A stretch of 29,373 nt of DNA from positions 1-29,373 of the IMG/VR virus record IMGVR_UViG_3300000325_000020; one strand, written 5' to 3'. The notes under the pieces are model-generated. The model did not search any database. It saw only the letters and a list, made by a program, of their open reading frames with translations, and had not been told where the DNA came from. Positions within the stretch are counted from its first letter, which is position 1, and every line of letters starts with the position of its first letter. This stretch comes from a virus. The position numbers and the translations under genes are program-made. Positions 14,554-21,567 of this stretch are shown one piece after another.

Positions 14554-14811
14554 TTATTGATGCCATTGAACTGTAGCTTGGTTTAAATGTTTGCGCATTT
14601 GTTCTTCTACGATATCCCAATCAAAACTACGTCTCCATTTAGAAATATTAGTATGTTCGATATAATCTTTGATAACATCTCCCAATTTTGCACTATGTAA
14701 TTTTAATTTCATTGTGCTCATTTTTGATTTTTCATACTGACTATACATTTCTACTGGGACATCGTCTATTTTGTCTGTGCCGTACTTTTCGGTTAATTGT
14801 TCGTATTTCAT
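14554..14811 (-). CDS. Small helical protein downstream of methyltransferase cluster
   Basis: The 85-residue protein is soluble and helical, with RRSFDWDIVEEQMRKHLNQ toward the C-terminus. It is preceded by the same AAGGAGAAATAAA leader as the methyltransferase genes, and that leader's AAGG overlaps the stop of the methyltransferase upstream. No domain was recognised. Confidence 0.6.
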   Translation of the reverse strand: MKYEQLTEKYGTDKIDDVPVEMYSQYEKSKMSTMKLKLHSAKLGDVIKDYIEHTNISKWRRSFDWDIVEEQMRKHLNQATVQWHQ

Positions 14812-14822
14812 TTTATTTCTCC

Positions 14823-15470
14823 TTAAAATAATCTTTCTTGTGTAGTATGTTTTTCGATTCTTTCTTCTGCAATGTTGAAATATGTTTCATCAATCTCAAT
14901 ACCTATAAAATCTCTATTAGTTTGTTTACAAGCAACTCCTGTTGAACCTGAACCCATAAAAGGGTCTAAAATAATTTGTGTTTCATCTGTATTATTTTTT
15001 ACAAATATTTCAAGCATATCCACATTTTTTTCAGTAGGGTGTAATAATTTACTACTTGAAATTTTAGGAAATTCCATAACATCGGACAATCTTTTTTCTC
15101 TAAACAAACTTCTTCCTTTATGTGCATAAATTATAAATTCGTGTTTCGGTGCGTATGATGCCTTTAAATCTCCAGAGCCATGATTATTTTTAACCCAGAC
15201 AATAATATTTTTTATTTTGAAATATTTTTCAATAGATTGTTTAAATTTATCAACATTATGCCAACTACAAAAAATATATAAAGATGAATTATTATTAAGA
15301 ATTTTATCTGATTTTATTAAAAAATCTTCAAGCCAAATTAAATTTGAATCATTTTTTATTTTATCAAATTTTTCTTTCACAACTCTTCTATTACTTTGAA
15401 AAGACATTCCATAAGGTGGGTCTGTAATTATAGCATCGACCTTAATCCCATCTTCAATCATTCTATCCAT
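14823..15470 (-). CDS. DNA methyltransferase (DPPY class), start codon lost
   Basis: Transfers a methyl group from SAM to adenine N6 or cytosine N4 in DNA. Catalytic DPPYG at 17-21; the SAM-binding DPFMGSGSTGVA lies after it, giving the beta-class order. The ATG at 15470 has no ribosome site. The natural 5' end lies 11 codons upstream at 15503, where the leader GGAGAAATAAA is followed by ACG in place of ATG. The frame there reads KLYNEDCLIA, matching the N-terminus of the next methyltransferase. Either ACG is used weakly or the gene gives a shortened product. The C-terminus TQERLF fits the QxxLF clamp-binding pattern. Confidence 0.85.
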   Translation of the reverse strand: MDRMIEDGIKVDAIITDPPYGMSFQSNRRVVKEKFDKIKNDSNLIWLEDFLIKSDKILNNNSSLYIFCSWHNVDKFKQSIEKYFKIKNIIVWVKNNHGSGDLKASYAPKHEFIIYAHKGRSLFREKRLSDVMEFPKISSSKLLHPTEKNVDMLEIFVKNNTDETQIILDPFMGSGSTGVACKQTNRDFIGIEIDETYFNIAEERIEKHTTQERLF

Positions 15471-15483
15471 TGCTATTAAGCAA

Positions 15484-15535
15484 TCTTCATTATAGAGTTT
15501 CGTTTTATTTCTCCTTAAAATAATCTTTGTTGTGT
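15484..15535 (-). repeat. Methyltransferase junction repeat, copy 1
   Basis: A 52-base segment covering the end of one methyltransferase gene, the ribosome site and the first codons of the next. It is identical to 16260-16311 except for a single base, which lies in the start codon (C here, T in the other copy on the coding strand). Similar but shorter versions occur at 14815-14840 and 17350-17385. Confidence 0.85.
15501..15503 (-). other. ACG in place of ATG start codon
   Basis: On the minus strand an intact AAGGAGAAATAAA ribosome cassette is followed by ACG AAA CTC TAT AAT GAA GAT TGC. The sister gene at 16279 has ATG in the same context. This is the only mismatch in the 52-base repeat shared with 16260-16311. 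Confidence 0.85.
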
Positions 15536-16279
15536 TTCTTTTATTCTTTTCTCTGCTATATCACAATACTCACTACTCATCTCACTACCTATCCAATTTC
15601 TATTATTTAAAATAGCCATCTTTGCTGTTGTTCCACTTCCCATAAAAGGGTCGTAAACAATATCATTTTCATTACTCCAACTTATTATGTGGTCATTCGC
15701 TAATTGTTCTGGGAATTGAGCAACGTGATTAGCTGTATTATAACCGCCAGTGTTATACTTCCAAACATTACCTTTCTGTTTTTTATCTTTGGTTTTTAAA
15801 GATGTTTGTGTTTCTCTTAATCCTATACCAATTTCATTAGTTTTCCTGCTTCTTTTTATTGTTTTGCCAGCGTGAATACAATCAATCATTAAAGGATTAA
15901 AAGACTTTGGTTTTTCTTTACTGAAAACGAACATATATTCAAACTCTTGCTCATATCTTTTATGTGTTAGTGGTATAAAATTTGCTTTTTGGTAAATCAT
16001 AGTGTCATTCAGCCTAAATCCACATTCTTTTAAAAATAATGCTTGTTTAAAAGATGTTCCTGTCTCACTTCCTTTTATTGTTGCATCTCCAACAATCCAA
16101 ACTACTACACCGCCTTCTTTAGTTACTCTATACAATTCTTTAGCTATGCTTTCAAAATCAAAACTATAACCATTGTACGTCCTTAAATTGTCATAAGGTG
16201 GAGATGTTACTGTTAAGTCAATAAAGTTATCTTCCATTCTTGCCATTGTATCAAGGCAGTCTTCATTATAGAGTTTCAT
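15515..16279 (-). CDS. DNA methyltransferase, SPPY class
   Basis: 254 residues starting MKLYNEDCLD at an ATG with a full AAGGAG site. The catalytic motif TSPPYDN (25-31) is the form usual for cytosine-N4 methyltransferases. The SAM motif DPFMGSGTTAKMA is near the C-terminus. It probably methylates a specific short site to escape host restriction or to mark phage DNA; no restriction nuclease is nearby. Ends in TQQRLF. Target sequence cannot be read from the protein. Confidence 0.9.
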   Translation of the reverse strand: MKLYNEDCLDTMARMEDNFIDLTVTSPPYDNLRTYNGYSFDFESIAKELYRVTKEGGVVVWIVGDATIKGSETGTSFKQALFLKECGFRLNDTMIYQKANFIPLTHKRYEQEFEYMFVFSKEKPKSFNPLMIDCIHAGKTIKRSRKTNEIGIGLRETQTSLKTKDKKQKGNVWKYNTGGYNTANHVAQFPEQLANDHIISWSNENDIVYDPFMGSGTTAKMAILNNRNWIGSEMSSEYCDIAEKRIKETQQRLF

Positions 16280-16311
16280 TTTATTTCTCCTTAAAATAAT
16301 CTTTGTTGTGT
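16260..16311 (-). repeat. Methyltransferase junction repeat, copy 2
   Basis: This is the second copy of the 52-base stop/ribosome-site/start junction found at 15484-15535. On the minus strand it encodes the end TQQRLF of the upstream enzyme, TAA overlapping AAGGAG, and the first codons of the next enzyme. The tandem arrangement would allow recombination between gene boundaries. Confidence 0.85.
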
Positions 16312-17244
16312 AGTATGTTTTTCAATTCGCTTTTTAGCTATCTCAAAATAATCTTTGTCTATTTCAATCCCTATAAAGTCTCTATTCAAGTTTTTACAAG
16401 CTACTCCTGTTGTTCCACTTCCCATTGTTAAATCAACTACTGAATCATTTTCATTGCTAAAAGTCTTCATCAAATCTTCAAGCAACAATACAGGCTTTTG
16501 CGTTGGATGGTAACCGTCATAATCCTTTTTGTATTTTAAAATATTTGATTTGTATTTTTTACCTTCCCATAGGTTAAAGGTGCTTGCGAACCTTTTAAAA
16601 CAATTAAAATGTATTTCCTTTAACTCTTGGTATTCCCTATTAAAAAAACCAGTTACTTCTCTTAATTTTAAATAATGTTTTTCAGGTATCATTGATGGTT
16701 GCAATGAACTACACCAATGGTAAGCGGCTCCACCGTGTCCTTTTGTATTTAATCCACAAACACCACACATTTCATCAAGTGTTAGTTTTGCTTTTTTACG
16801 TTCTATATTTAAGTATTCTCTATAACTATCATCTTCACCATAAGTTCCGTGAGAGCCTTTGCTAAAAACTAAAACATCTTCATAATAATTTAAAGGTGCT
16901 TTTTTAGCTGTTAAAGCATTTGCAAAATGGTCTTTCTCCCATATCATACTATAATTAAATGGTAAGTTTGGCAGTGCTTTATTTATTAATTCATTTGTAA
17001 ATGGTTGCTGTGCTGTTAATATCATTTTGCCGTTTTTTCTTAAAATACGATTTGCGATTTCCATTATTTTATTAATATCAATAACACTATCCCATTCAGT
17101 TTTCCCTTTCATTCCATGATTTATGCTTTCACTATTTCCTAACCCTTTAACAGTTCCATAAGGTAAATCAGTCAATATTAAATCAACACTTCCATCTTTT
17201 ATATGCTTGTGTTGTTCTAAACAGTCACCTTTATAGAGTTTCAT
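16291..17244 (-). CDS. DNA adenine methyltransferase-like protein (DLPY motif)
   Basis: 317 residues. The catalytic tetrapeptide is DLPY (26-29) in LTDLPYGTVKGLGNS, and the SAM motif is LTMGSGTTGVA near the C-terminus. Compared with its paralogue at 17367-18299, the first 40 and last 100 residues are closely similar, but the middle (about 125-230) differs. That middle region carries a possible metal site (CGVCG...H) and probably forms the target-recognition domain. Ends in TQQRLF. It probably methylates adenine, by the motif type. Confidence 0.85.
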   Translation of the reverse strand: MKLYKGDCLEQHKHIKDGSVDLILTDLPYGTVKGLGNSESINHGMKGKTEWDSVIDINKIMEIANRILRKNGKMILTAQQPFTNELINKALPNLPFNYSMIWEKDHFANALTAKKAPLNYYEDVLVFSKGSHGTYGEDDSYREYLNIERKKAKLTLDEMCGVCGLNTKGHGGAAYHWCSSLQPSMIPEKHYLKLREVTGFFNREYQELKEIHFNCFKRFASTFNLWEGKKYKSNILKYKKDYDGYHPTQKPVLLLEDLMKTFSNENDSVVDLTMGSGTTGVACKNLNRDFIGIEIDKDYFEIAKKRIEKHTTQQRLF

Positions 17245-17259
17245 TTTATTTCTCCTTTG

Positions 17260-17355
17260 TTAAATTGTTCCGTAAACAATACTAACAACAATTATTACCG
17301 TGATTGCTATTAATCCAAAAACAAATACTATATTATCATCAAGTTCAATCTTCAT
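17260..17355 (-). CDS. 31-residue single-helix membrane protein
   Basis: The frame lies between two methyltransferases with its own AAGGAAAAATAAA site and ATG at 17355. It reads MKIELDDNIVFVFGLIAIT and then IIVVSIVYGTI: a short acidic N-terminus and one membrane helix. Unknown function. Its position with a regular leader supports translation. Confidence 0.6.
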   Translation of the reverse strand: MKIELDDNIVFVFGLIAITVIIVVSIVYGTI

Positions 17356-17366
17356 TTTATTTTTCC

Positions 17367-18299
17367 TTAAAATAATCTTTCTTGTTTAGTATGTTTTTCA
17401 ATTCTTTCTTCTGCAATTTTAAAATAGTTTTCATCTAATTCAATACCTATAAAATCACGATTTGTATTCATACAAGCAACTCCTGTACTTCCACTACCCA
17501 TTGTTAAATCAACTACTAAATCGTTTTCATTACTAAATGTCTTAATCAAATCTTCAAGCAACAATACAGGCTTTTGCGTTGGATGGTAACCGTCATAATC
17601 CTTTTTGTATTTTAGTATATTGCTTTTGTATTTGTTGCCTTCCCATAAGTTAAATGTACTTGTATGTCTTTCATTTATCTTTTCAAGCTCACTGTAATTT
17701 AAAAATCCATCCATATTATTAATTCGGTATTCTGTAATTAAAGCTAAGTATGTTTCTTTTTTGCAAAGTTCAAATTGTGAGCTTTTTATTCTAAAAACGT
17801 GGTCAGCTCTTTGTCCTATTGCCTCAATTACATTTTTCTTTTTAAGTCCAATAAAAGAAAGCACGTTACCAAAATACGTTCTAAGTGGGTGCAAGTTTTC
17901 AACATCATACTTTTTGCTAAAAACTAAAACATCTTCAATATAACTTACAGGTGCTTTATTTGACACTAAACAATTTGCAAAGTGCATTTTATCCCAGTAC
18001 ATATTATAGCTATGAGGTAAGTTAGGAATAGCTTTTGATATTAATTCAGTTGTAAAAGGTTGGTTAGCTGTTAAAATCATCTTGCCATTTTTTCTTAATA
18101 TCCTATTGGCTATCTGCATGACTTGATCGGTATCAATAGTAATATCCCACTCAGAAACATTATATTTTTTTTCTTTTGCTACCCTGCTATTACCCAACCC
18201 TTTAACCGTTCCATAAGGCAAGTCCGTAAGCACCAAATCTACACTTCCATCTTTTATATGCTTGTGTTGTTCTAAACAGTCACCTTTATAGAGTTTCAT
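17367..18299 (-). CDS. DNA adenine methyltransferase-like protein (DLPY motif), paralogue
   Basis: An ATG at 18332 could extend the frame, but the AAGGAAAAATAAA site fixes the start at 18299 (MKLYKGDCLE). The 310-residue enzyme has LTDLPYGTVKGLGNS and LTMGSGSTGVA, nearly the same N- and C-terminal parts as the neighbour. It has a different central target-recognition segment. Conserved flanks with a swapped middle suggest duplication followed by a change of specificity. Ends in KQERLF. Confidence 0.85.
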   Translation of the reverse strand: MKLYKGDCLEQHKHIKDGSVDLVLTDLPYGTVKGLGNSRVAKEKKYNVSEWDITIDTDQVMQIANRILRKNGKMILTANQPFTTELISKAIPNLPHSYNMYWDKMHFANCLVSNKAPVSYIEDVLVFSKKYDVENLHPLRTYFGNVLSFIGLKKKNVIEAIGQRADHVFRIKSSQFELCKKETYLALITEYRINNMDGFLNYSELEKINERHTSTFNLWEGNKYKSNILKYKKDYDGYHPTQKPVLLLEDLIKTFSNENDLVVDLTMGSGSTGVACMNTNRDFIGIELDENYFKIAEERIEKHTKQERLF

Positions 18300-18300
18300 T

Positions 18301-18486
18301 TTATTTTTCCTTAAATGTTTTAAGTTTTCCATTTTGAGCTGAATACCATTTGTTCATATACCTAAATTCAAATCCTTTATCTCTCATACAAATAGCAATT
18401 TCTTCACCATGTTTAGTTTTTAAAACAACTCCGTTATAAATCTCTTGCAGGATTATTGTGCCTTTTTTGTCTGTTGTTACTTTCAT
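18301..18486 (-). CDS. Small unknown beta-type protein
   Basis: The frame is open from 18525, but GGAGAAATAAA fixes the start at the ATG at 18486 (MKVTTDKKGTIILQE). The 61-residue product looks beta-rich, with YNGVVLKTKHGEEIAICM and an aromatic tail FRYMNKWYS. The start overlaps the zinc-ribbon micro-gene in ATGA. Function unknown. Confidence 0.6.
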   Translation of the reverse strand: MKVTTDKKGTIILQEIYNGVVLKTKHGEEIAICMRDKGFEFRYMNKWYSAQNGKLKTFKEK

Positions 18487-18611
18487 TTTATTTCTCCAAA
18501 CTTTTCTTCTAACCACATTGTACATTCTGGACAGTAGTATGAATCGTGTTTTTCATTATACCACGACACTTTGTGCTCTTTACATAAATTTATATTGTGT
18601 TTATGTTTCAT
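18483..18611 (-). CDS. 42-residue zinc-ribbon micro-protein
   Basis: The frame reads from the ATG at 18611 and overlaps the next gene in ATGA. It contains CKEHKVSWYN and later YYCPECTMW: a C-x2-H plus CPEC pair that could bind one zinc. Proteins of this sort usually bind nucleic acid or another protein. Small but well placed, so probably real. Confidence 0.65.
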   Translation of the reverse strand: MKHKHNINLCKEHKVSWYNEKHDSYYCPECTMWLEEKFGEIK

Positions 18612-19136
18612 TTACATAAACCTCTGCTGTGTTTCTCTTTTTCTATTATACTCTTTATACATTCCATTACAATCTTCTAAGTTGTTTTTTGTTGGTGGAC
18701 AATTACGAATTGAATCAGTATATTCTTGAGTTGTGTATTTTCTCGGGTATAATTGATGACGGATATGATGCCTCATATTATCCACGAACTCTTTTTGCCT
18801 ATTCTTTCTCTCGGAATCTGTAACTGATGTTTCTTTGATTAGTTTCCATAACTTATTTAATTTTCTTCCTATTGGATGCCTCTCTAAATCTGGCATATCA
18901 CCGTCCATTAGATAAATCAATTCATTCTTTACATCAAGCTTAGTTTCAAGACTTTCTAATTTACTTAGTTCTATTAAACCAGATCGTGTACGTCTATCGT
19001 TAGTTTTCTGTCGCGTCAGGCGAACCATATTTGTATCATCAATATTAGTGTAGTGAGCATAGTTATCAAAAAAATTACTCTTTTCTAATTCTTCTAACGC
19101 GTCGTGGACAAATGGTTGCATATAAACATCACTCAT
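18612..19136 (-). CDS. Unknown charged helical protein
   Basis: 174 residues, helical and strongly charged, with LTRQKTNDRRTRSGLIELSKL and later histidine/arginine-rich MRHHIRHQLYPRK. A second in-frame ATG at residue 6 is possible. The last residues RETQQRFM resemble the TQQRLF tail of the methyltransferases, which may be chance or a shared clamp-type tail. No family was recognised. Confidence 0.6.
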   Translation of the reverse strand: MSDVYMQPFVHDALEELEKSNFFDNYAHYTNIDDTNMVRLTRQKTNDRRTRSGLIELSKLESLETKLDVKNELIYLMDGDMPDLERHPIGRKLNKLWKLIKETSVTDSERKNRQKEFVDNMRHHIRHQLYPRKYTTQEYTDSIRNCPPTKNNLEDCNGMYKEYNRKRETQQRFM

Positions 19137-19551
19137 ATTTTTTACGATTTTCTATCCATTGTTCTAAATTCATAACCGGTTCGTCAGTATTCCATAAAGA
19201 TTCTGATATCAATTCTTTTACTGGTCTATTTTCGTTACCAAATCTTGCGGACATTTCATCATTTACATATAATGTAGTATCTAAACATTCTGCAATTTCC
19301 TTTAGAGTATCACCATCAATAGTAATCGAAACGTCGCCATGCCACACTTTCCCATATTCTGGCATCACTACATTTGCATTAAACACAATTAAGTCTACTG
19401 GATGCTCTTGATGATAGTGTGATTTAGAACCTCCAATCATTCGACCATAGAAGAAGTTATGTGCTTCAAATATCTTTTGAATATCTTGAATAGTTGTAGG
19501 TGGTTTCCAATCACTTGGATAAAGTCCTGGGTCTTTTTTGATGTTAGTCAT
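19129..19551 (-). CDS. Conserved-type phage hypothetical protein
   Basis: 140 residues, soluble alpha/beta. It contains GRMIGGSKSHYHQEHP and VIFNAN-like strands (DLIVFNANVVMPEYGKVWHGD), then DGDTLKEIAECLDTTLYVND. It overlaps the genes on both sides by 8 bases. The histidine-rich loop could bind metal, but no known catalytic motif is complete. Confidence 0.65.
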   Translation of the reverse strand: MTNIKKDPGLYPSDWKPPTTIQDIQKIFEAHNFFYGRMIGGSKSHYHQEHPVDLIVFNANVVMPEYGKVWHGDVSITIDGDTLKEIAECLDTTLYVNDEMSARFGNENRPVKELISESLWNTDEPVMNLEQWIENRKKYE

Positions 19552-19708
19552 TACTTAGCACGTCACTATCAGGAACATTAAAAGTAACAAAACGATTTGA
19601 AATTCCATCTTGTCTTGTCAGTGATACAGTATAACTATTTTTTACTAATGCTATAATCAAAGCATCCATAGTACTTTCATCTACTATTTGTATATTAATT
19701 GTTTTCAT
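19544..19708 (-). CDS. 54-residue unknown protein
   Basis: Starts at the ATG at 19708 after AGGGAG and a six-base spacer. It reads MKTINIQIVDESTMDALIIAL and continues with a beta-type stretch ISNRFVTFNVPDSD. It overlaps the next gene by 8 bases. A small alpha/beta fold is likely. Its ribosome site and first codons are duplicated just upstream (see the repeat at 19691-19757). Confidence 0.6.
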   Translation of the reverse strand: MKTINIQIVDESTMDALIIALVKNSYTVSLTRQDGISNRFVTFNVPDSDVLSND

Positions 19709-19757
19709 TTAAAACTCCCTTGTTGTATATTAACTGTTTTCATTTAATACTTCCTTG
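19691..19757. repeat. Imperfect tandem duplication of a ribosome site and gene start
   Basis: The segments 19691-19722 and 19726-19757 are imperfect copies with a 35-base period. On the minus strand both read CAAGGxAGTxTTAAATGAAA and continue ACARTTAATATACAA. The upstream copy forms the last codons of the gene at 19730-20164 and its stop, and still contains an out-of-frame MKTVNIQ start. The downstream copy is the working start of the 54-residue gene. Confidence 0.75.
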
Positions 19758-20164
19758 ACTTCCATGAAGAAATCATTGTCATCGTTTTTAACTAACCACA
19801 CATTCTCAAATAAATAGAGATAGTCCCCCCATGACTTATCAAAATAATCTAACATTGGTTCCAAGTTAGAAAATTCATTTATTTCTAAATCATCACCTCT
19901 GTCTCTATGATATGCCATTGTAACATCTTTCAATTCAATTTCATTTCCTCTTATTGGGAATGTTTTAAAATTATTTTGTGTTTCAATGTCGTCTCGTAAG
20001 TATGATAATGATCCGAGTTTAAGTAACTTATCTACTTTATTTTCATCAGTAAAACTATCTACTAATGTTTGTCCAACCCCTTCTGGATACCCGTCGAAAT
20101 GACAATATACTGCCTTGAATGTTTCGTCTGGTTGTTTCTTTGCTATATATGACCGAGTGCTCAT
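19730..20164 (-). CDS. Widespread MSTRSxIA phage/bacterial protein of unknown function
   Basis: The 144-residue protein begins MSTRSYIAKKQPDETFKAVY and continues with CHFDGYPEGVG. This N-terminal signature (MSTRSxI...Y.HWDGYP) is frequent in phage and bacterial genomes, and its function is unknown to me. The C-terminal half is acidic, with aromatic residues. It is the first gene behind a strong promoter (20189-20217), so it is expected to be expressed early. The very C-terminus stems from a tandem duplication. Confidence 0.75.
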   Translation of the reverse strand: MSTRSYIAKKQPDETFKAVYCHFDGYPEGVGQTLVDSFTDENKVDKLLKLGSLSYLRDDIETQNNFKTFPIRGNEIELKDVTMAYHRDRGDDLEINEFSNLEPMLDYFDKSWGDYLYLFENVWLVKNDDNDFFMEVKEVLNENS

Positions 20165-20188
20165 TTTTTATTCCTCATTTGTTGCCTT

Positions 20189-20217
20189 AATATACTACGA
20201 AAAATCGTAAAAGTCAA
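20189..20217 (-). promoter_or_regulatory. Sigma70-like early promoter
   Basis: Minus strand TTGACT (20217-20212), 17-base spacer, TATATT (20194-20189). It ends about 20 bases before the GAGGAAT ribosome site and ATG of the gene at 20164. An AT-rich AAAAATAAAGC precedes the -35 and resembles the stretch before the other two promoters in this window. Confidence 0.85.
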
Positions 20218-20230
20218 GCTTTATTTTTAA

Positions 20231-20461
20231 TTAAATTCTATTGTGATTATTACAACATTCAACATCACAATAATTATATAGTTGTATTTTACTTTTACCC
20301 TTTAAGTCCGACCTATCTATTTTAATATCAGACTTTCTATATATTGGCATTTCTTCAAATGATCCAAGAGGTGGAACTACGTGGCATACTAATGGATTAG
20401 TTGCCATCTTTCCACAATTATGACATTTTCGTTTTATTGGTGATTTTATTTTCTTCTTCAA
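20231..20461 (-). CDS. Small zinc-finger protein
   Basis: An ATG at 20491 is possible (MGNLYWRSNHL...), but a strong GGAGG nine bases before a TTG at 20461, which overlaps the stop of the remnant upstream, points to a 76-residue product starting KKKIKSP. Cysteines pair as CHNCG and CDVECC. The zinc knuckle plus basic N-terminus suggests nucleic-acid binding. The gene lies just beyond the homing endonuclease insertion. Confidence 0.65.
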   Translation of the reverse strand: MKKKIKSPIKRKCHNCGKMATNPLVCHVVPPLGSFEEMPIYRKSDIKIDRSDLKGKSKIQLYNYCDVECCNNHNRI

Positions 20462-20523
20462 GTGATTGGACCTCCAGTATAAATTTCCCATTTTCCACTA
20501 TCTATAAGCGGTTTAGCTTTTTT
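20458..20523 (-). pseudogene. Severed 3' end of a def-like gene beyond the endonuclease
   Basis: After the endonuclease stop, another frame reads KKAKPLIDSGKWEIYTGGPIT and stops in TTGA overlap with the next gene, the junction expected of a normal gene end. It resembles the C-terminus of deformylase before the endonuclease: KYKKVMNDLGNDKKWTI against NIKKAKPLIDSGKWEI. The DNA resumes at AAATAT-TAAAAAAG where def has AAATAT-AAAAAG. It is read as the original end of def, displaced when the endonuclease inserted. Confidence 0.65.
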
Positions 20524-21457
20524 AATATTTTTCAAACGTCAAATCTCTTTCTCTAATTCTATAAAAATCACAATTTAATACTTCTTTTATTTCATTCATA
20601 CGCTCAATATCTTTTTTCTTTAACTTGCCATTAAAATAATGGTTATCTTCATCCCATTCTATCACTATATTATATATCGATTCATAATAATCCACAAAAT
20701 ATCCAGCTACCTTTTTCTCTCCGCCATTCATTGCATGTTGTCCATTCCATCCATTATATTTATTTAACCAATCAAAGTACTCGCAAGCAACTTTATTAAA
20801 ACCAATAATGCTTCCGGTTAATCCAATTCTTTCAATAACAGCTTCTCGTTTATTTAACCTATTTAATTTACCTTCGTCAGTTTGATAAAATTTAAGTAAT
20901 GATTTTCTTATTTTATCTTTAACATCTTTTCTACAAGATGGATTTTTATATCCTGCAAATCTTCCTTTATTGGCATTGCTAATTTTTTCACAGGTTTCTT
21001 CTGTTACTTCTCTATTAGAATTTCCATCAGCAGTTAATTGTGAATATTCACTACAAACAACCGGCGCGTTTGGAAATTTATTTTTATATTCTTGAAATGT
21101 TATATTGTGAGTATCTAAATGTCTAAAATGTATTTGTCTTAGTTTTTTCCCACATATTTGACATTTCATATAATCAATATTTTCAATACCTGATAGAAGT
21201 TTCCATTTTCTTTTGTCTAAATTTCTATTATCTATACCACGACACTTAATAGAACAATAATATTTATATCCAGTTCCTATATTTTTAAATTGAGTTTTAT
21301 TACTACATTCGTCTCTACTACATAATATTTCATTATCATTTTCTGCCATGAAATTTTGATAATAAGTCTCGTGAGATATATTAGGGTGATTTTTTGATAG
21401 ATGTCGTGATAACCACATCATTGTTTTAAAACTTTTATTACAAATTTGACATTTCAT
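20522..21457 (-). CDS. Homing endonuclease with zinc fingers and PD-(D/E)XK/Vsr-like nuclease domain
   Basis: The frame is open from 21586, but AAGGAGAAATAAA fixes the start at 21457 (MKCQICNKSF). The 311-residue protein begins with zinc-finger-like units (CQICNKSF...RHLSKNH, CSRDEC...CSIKC, CQICGKK...H..TH). A NUMOD-like middle (EKISNANKGRFAGYKNPS) follows, and then a C-terminal nuclease-like segment EWDEDNHYFNGK (267-278) with KKKDIERMNEI and FYRIRERD. This resembles the EDxHD/Vsr-type homing endonucleases, but the exact class is inferred. It sits directly after def and is flanked by a def 3' remnant. Confidence 0.8.
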   Translation of the reverse strand: MKCQICNKSFKTMMWLSRHLSKNHPNISHETYYQNFMAENDNEILCSRDECSNKTQFKNIGTGYKYYCSIKCRGIDNRNLDKRKWKLLSGIENIDYMKCQICGKKLRQIHFRHLDTHNITFQEYKNKFPNAPVVCSEYSQLTADGNSNREVTEETCEKISNANKGRFAGYKNPSCRKDVKDKIRKSLLKFYQTDEGKLNRLNKREAVIERIGLTGSIIGFNKVACEYFDWLNKYNGWNGQHAMNGGEKKVAGYFVDYYESIYNIVIEWDEDNHYFNGKLKKKDIERMNEIKEVLNCDFYRIRERDLTFEKY

Positions 21458-21490
21458 TTTATTTCTCCTTAGTAGATTATTAATGTTATA

Positions 21491-21552
21491 GAACAAGTAA
21501 TCCTTACTTACTAAGGTTTCGGGAAACGGTAGCAACTCCGCTGTCCTTGTCC
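21491..21552 (-). ncRNA. Compact structured RNA element between def and the endonuclease
   Basis: On the minus strand a 7-base-pair outer stem GGACAAG / CTTGTTC (one G-U) encloses 48 bases. These contain three further hairpins in series: CGG-AGTTGCTA-CCG, GTTT-CCCG-AAAC and CCTTA-GTAAG-TAAGG. The segment is richer in G and C than its surroundings. It is not a tRNA (no T-arm next to the 3' strand, too short) and no group I core is recognisable. It could regulate the endonuclease or be a ribozyme remnant. No known family was matched. Confidence 0.45.
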
Positions 21553-21567
21553 TATAATAAATATCAT

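Noticed and set aside
14823-18299. Restriction-modification system
   Set aside because: Four methyltransferases are present but no restriction endonuclease or specificity subunit; orphan phage methyltransferases are more likely.
21491-21552. tRNA or IscB-type (HEARO) RNA
   Set aside because: The 62-base element has a 7-bp end stem but no T-arm, anticodon loop or usual length; the adjacent protein has no RuvC domain as in IscB.
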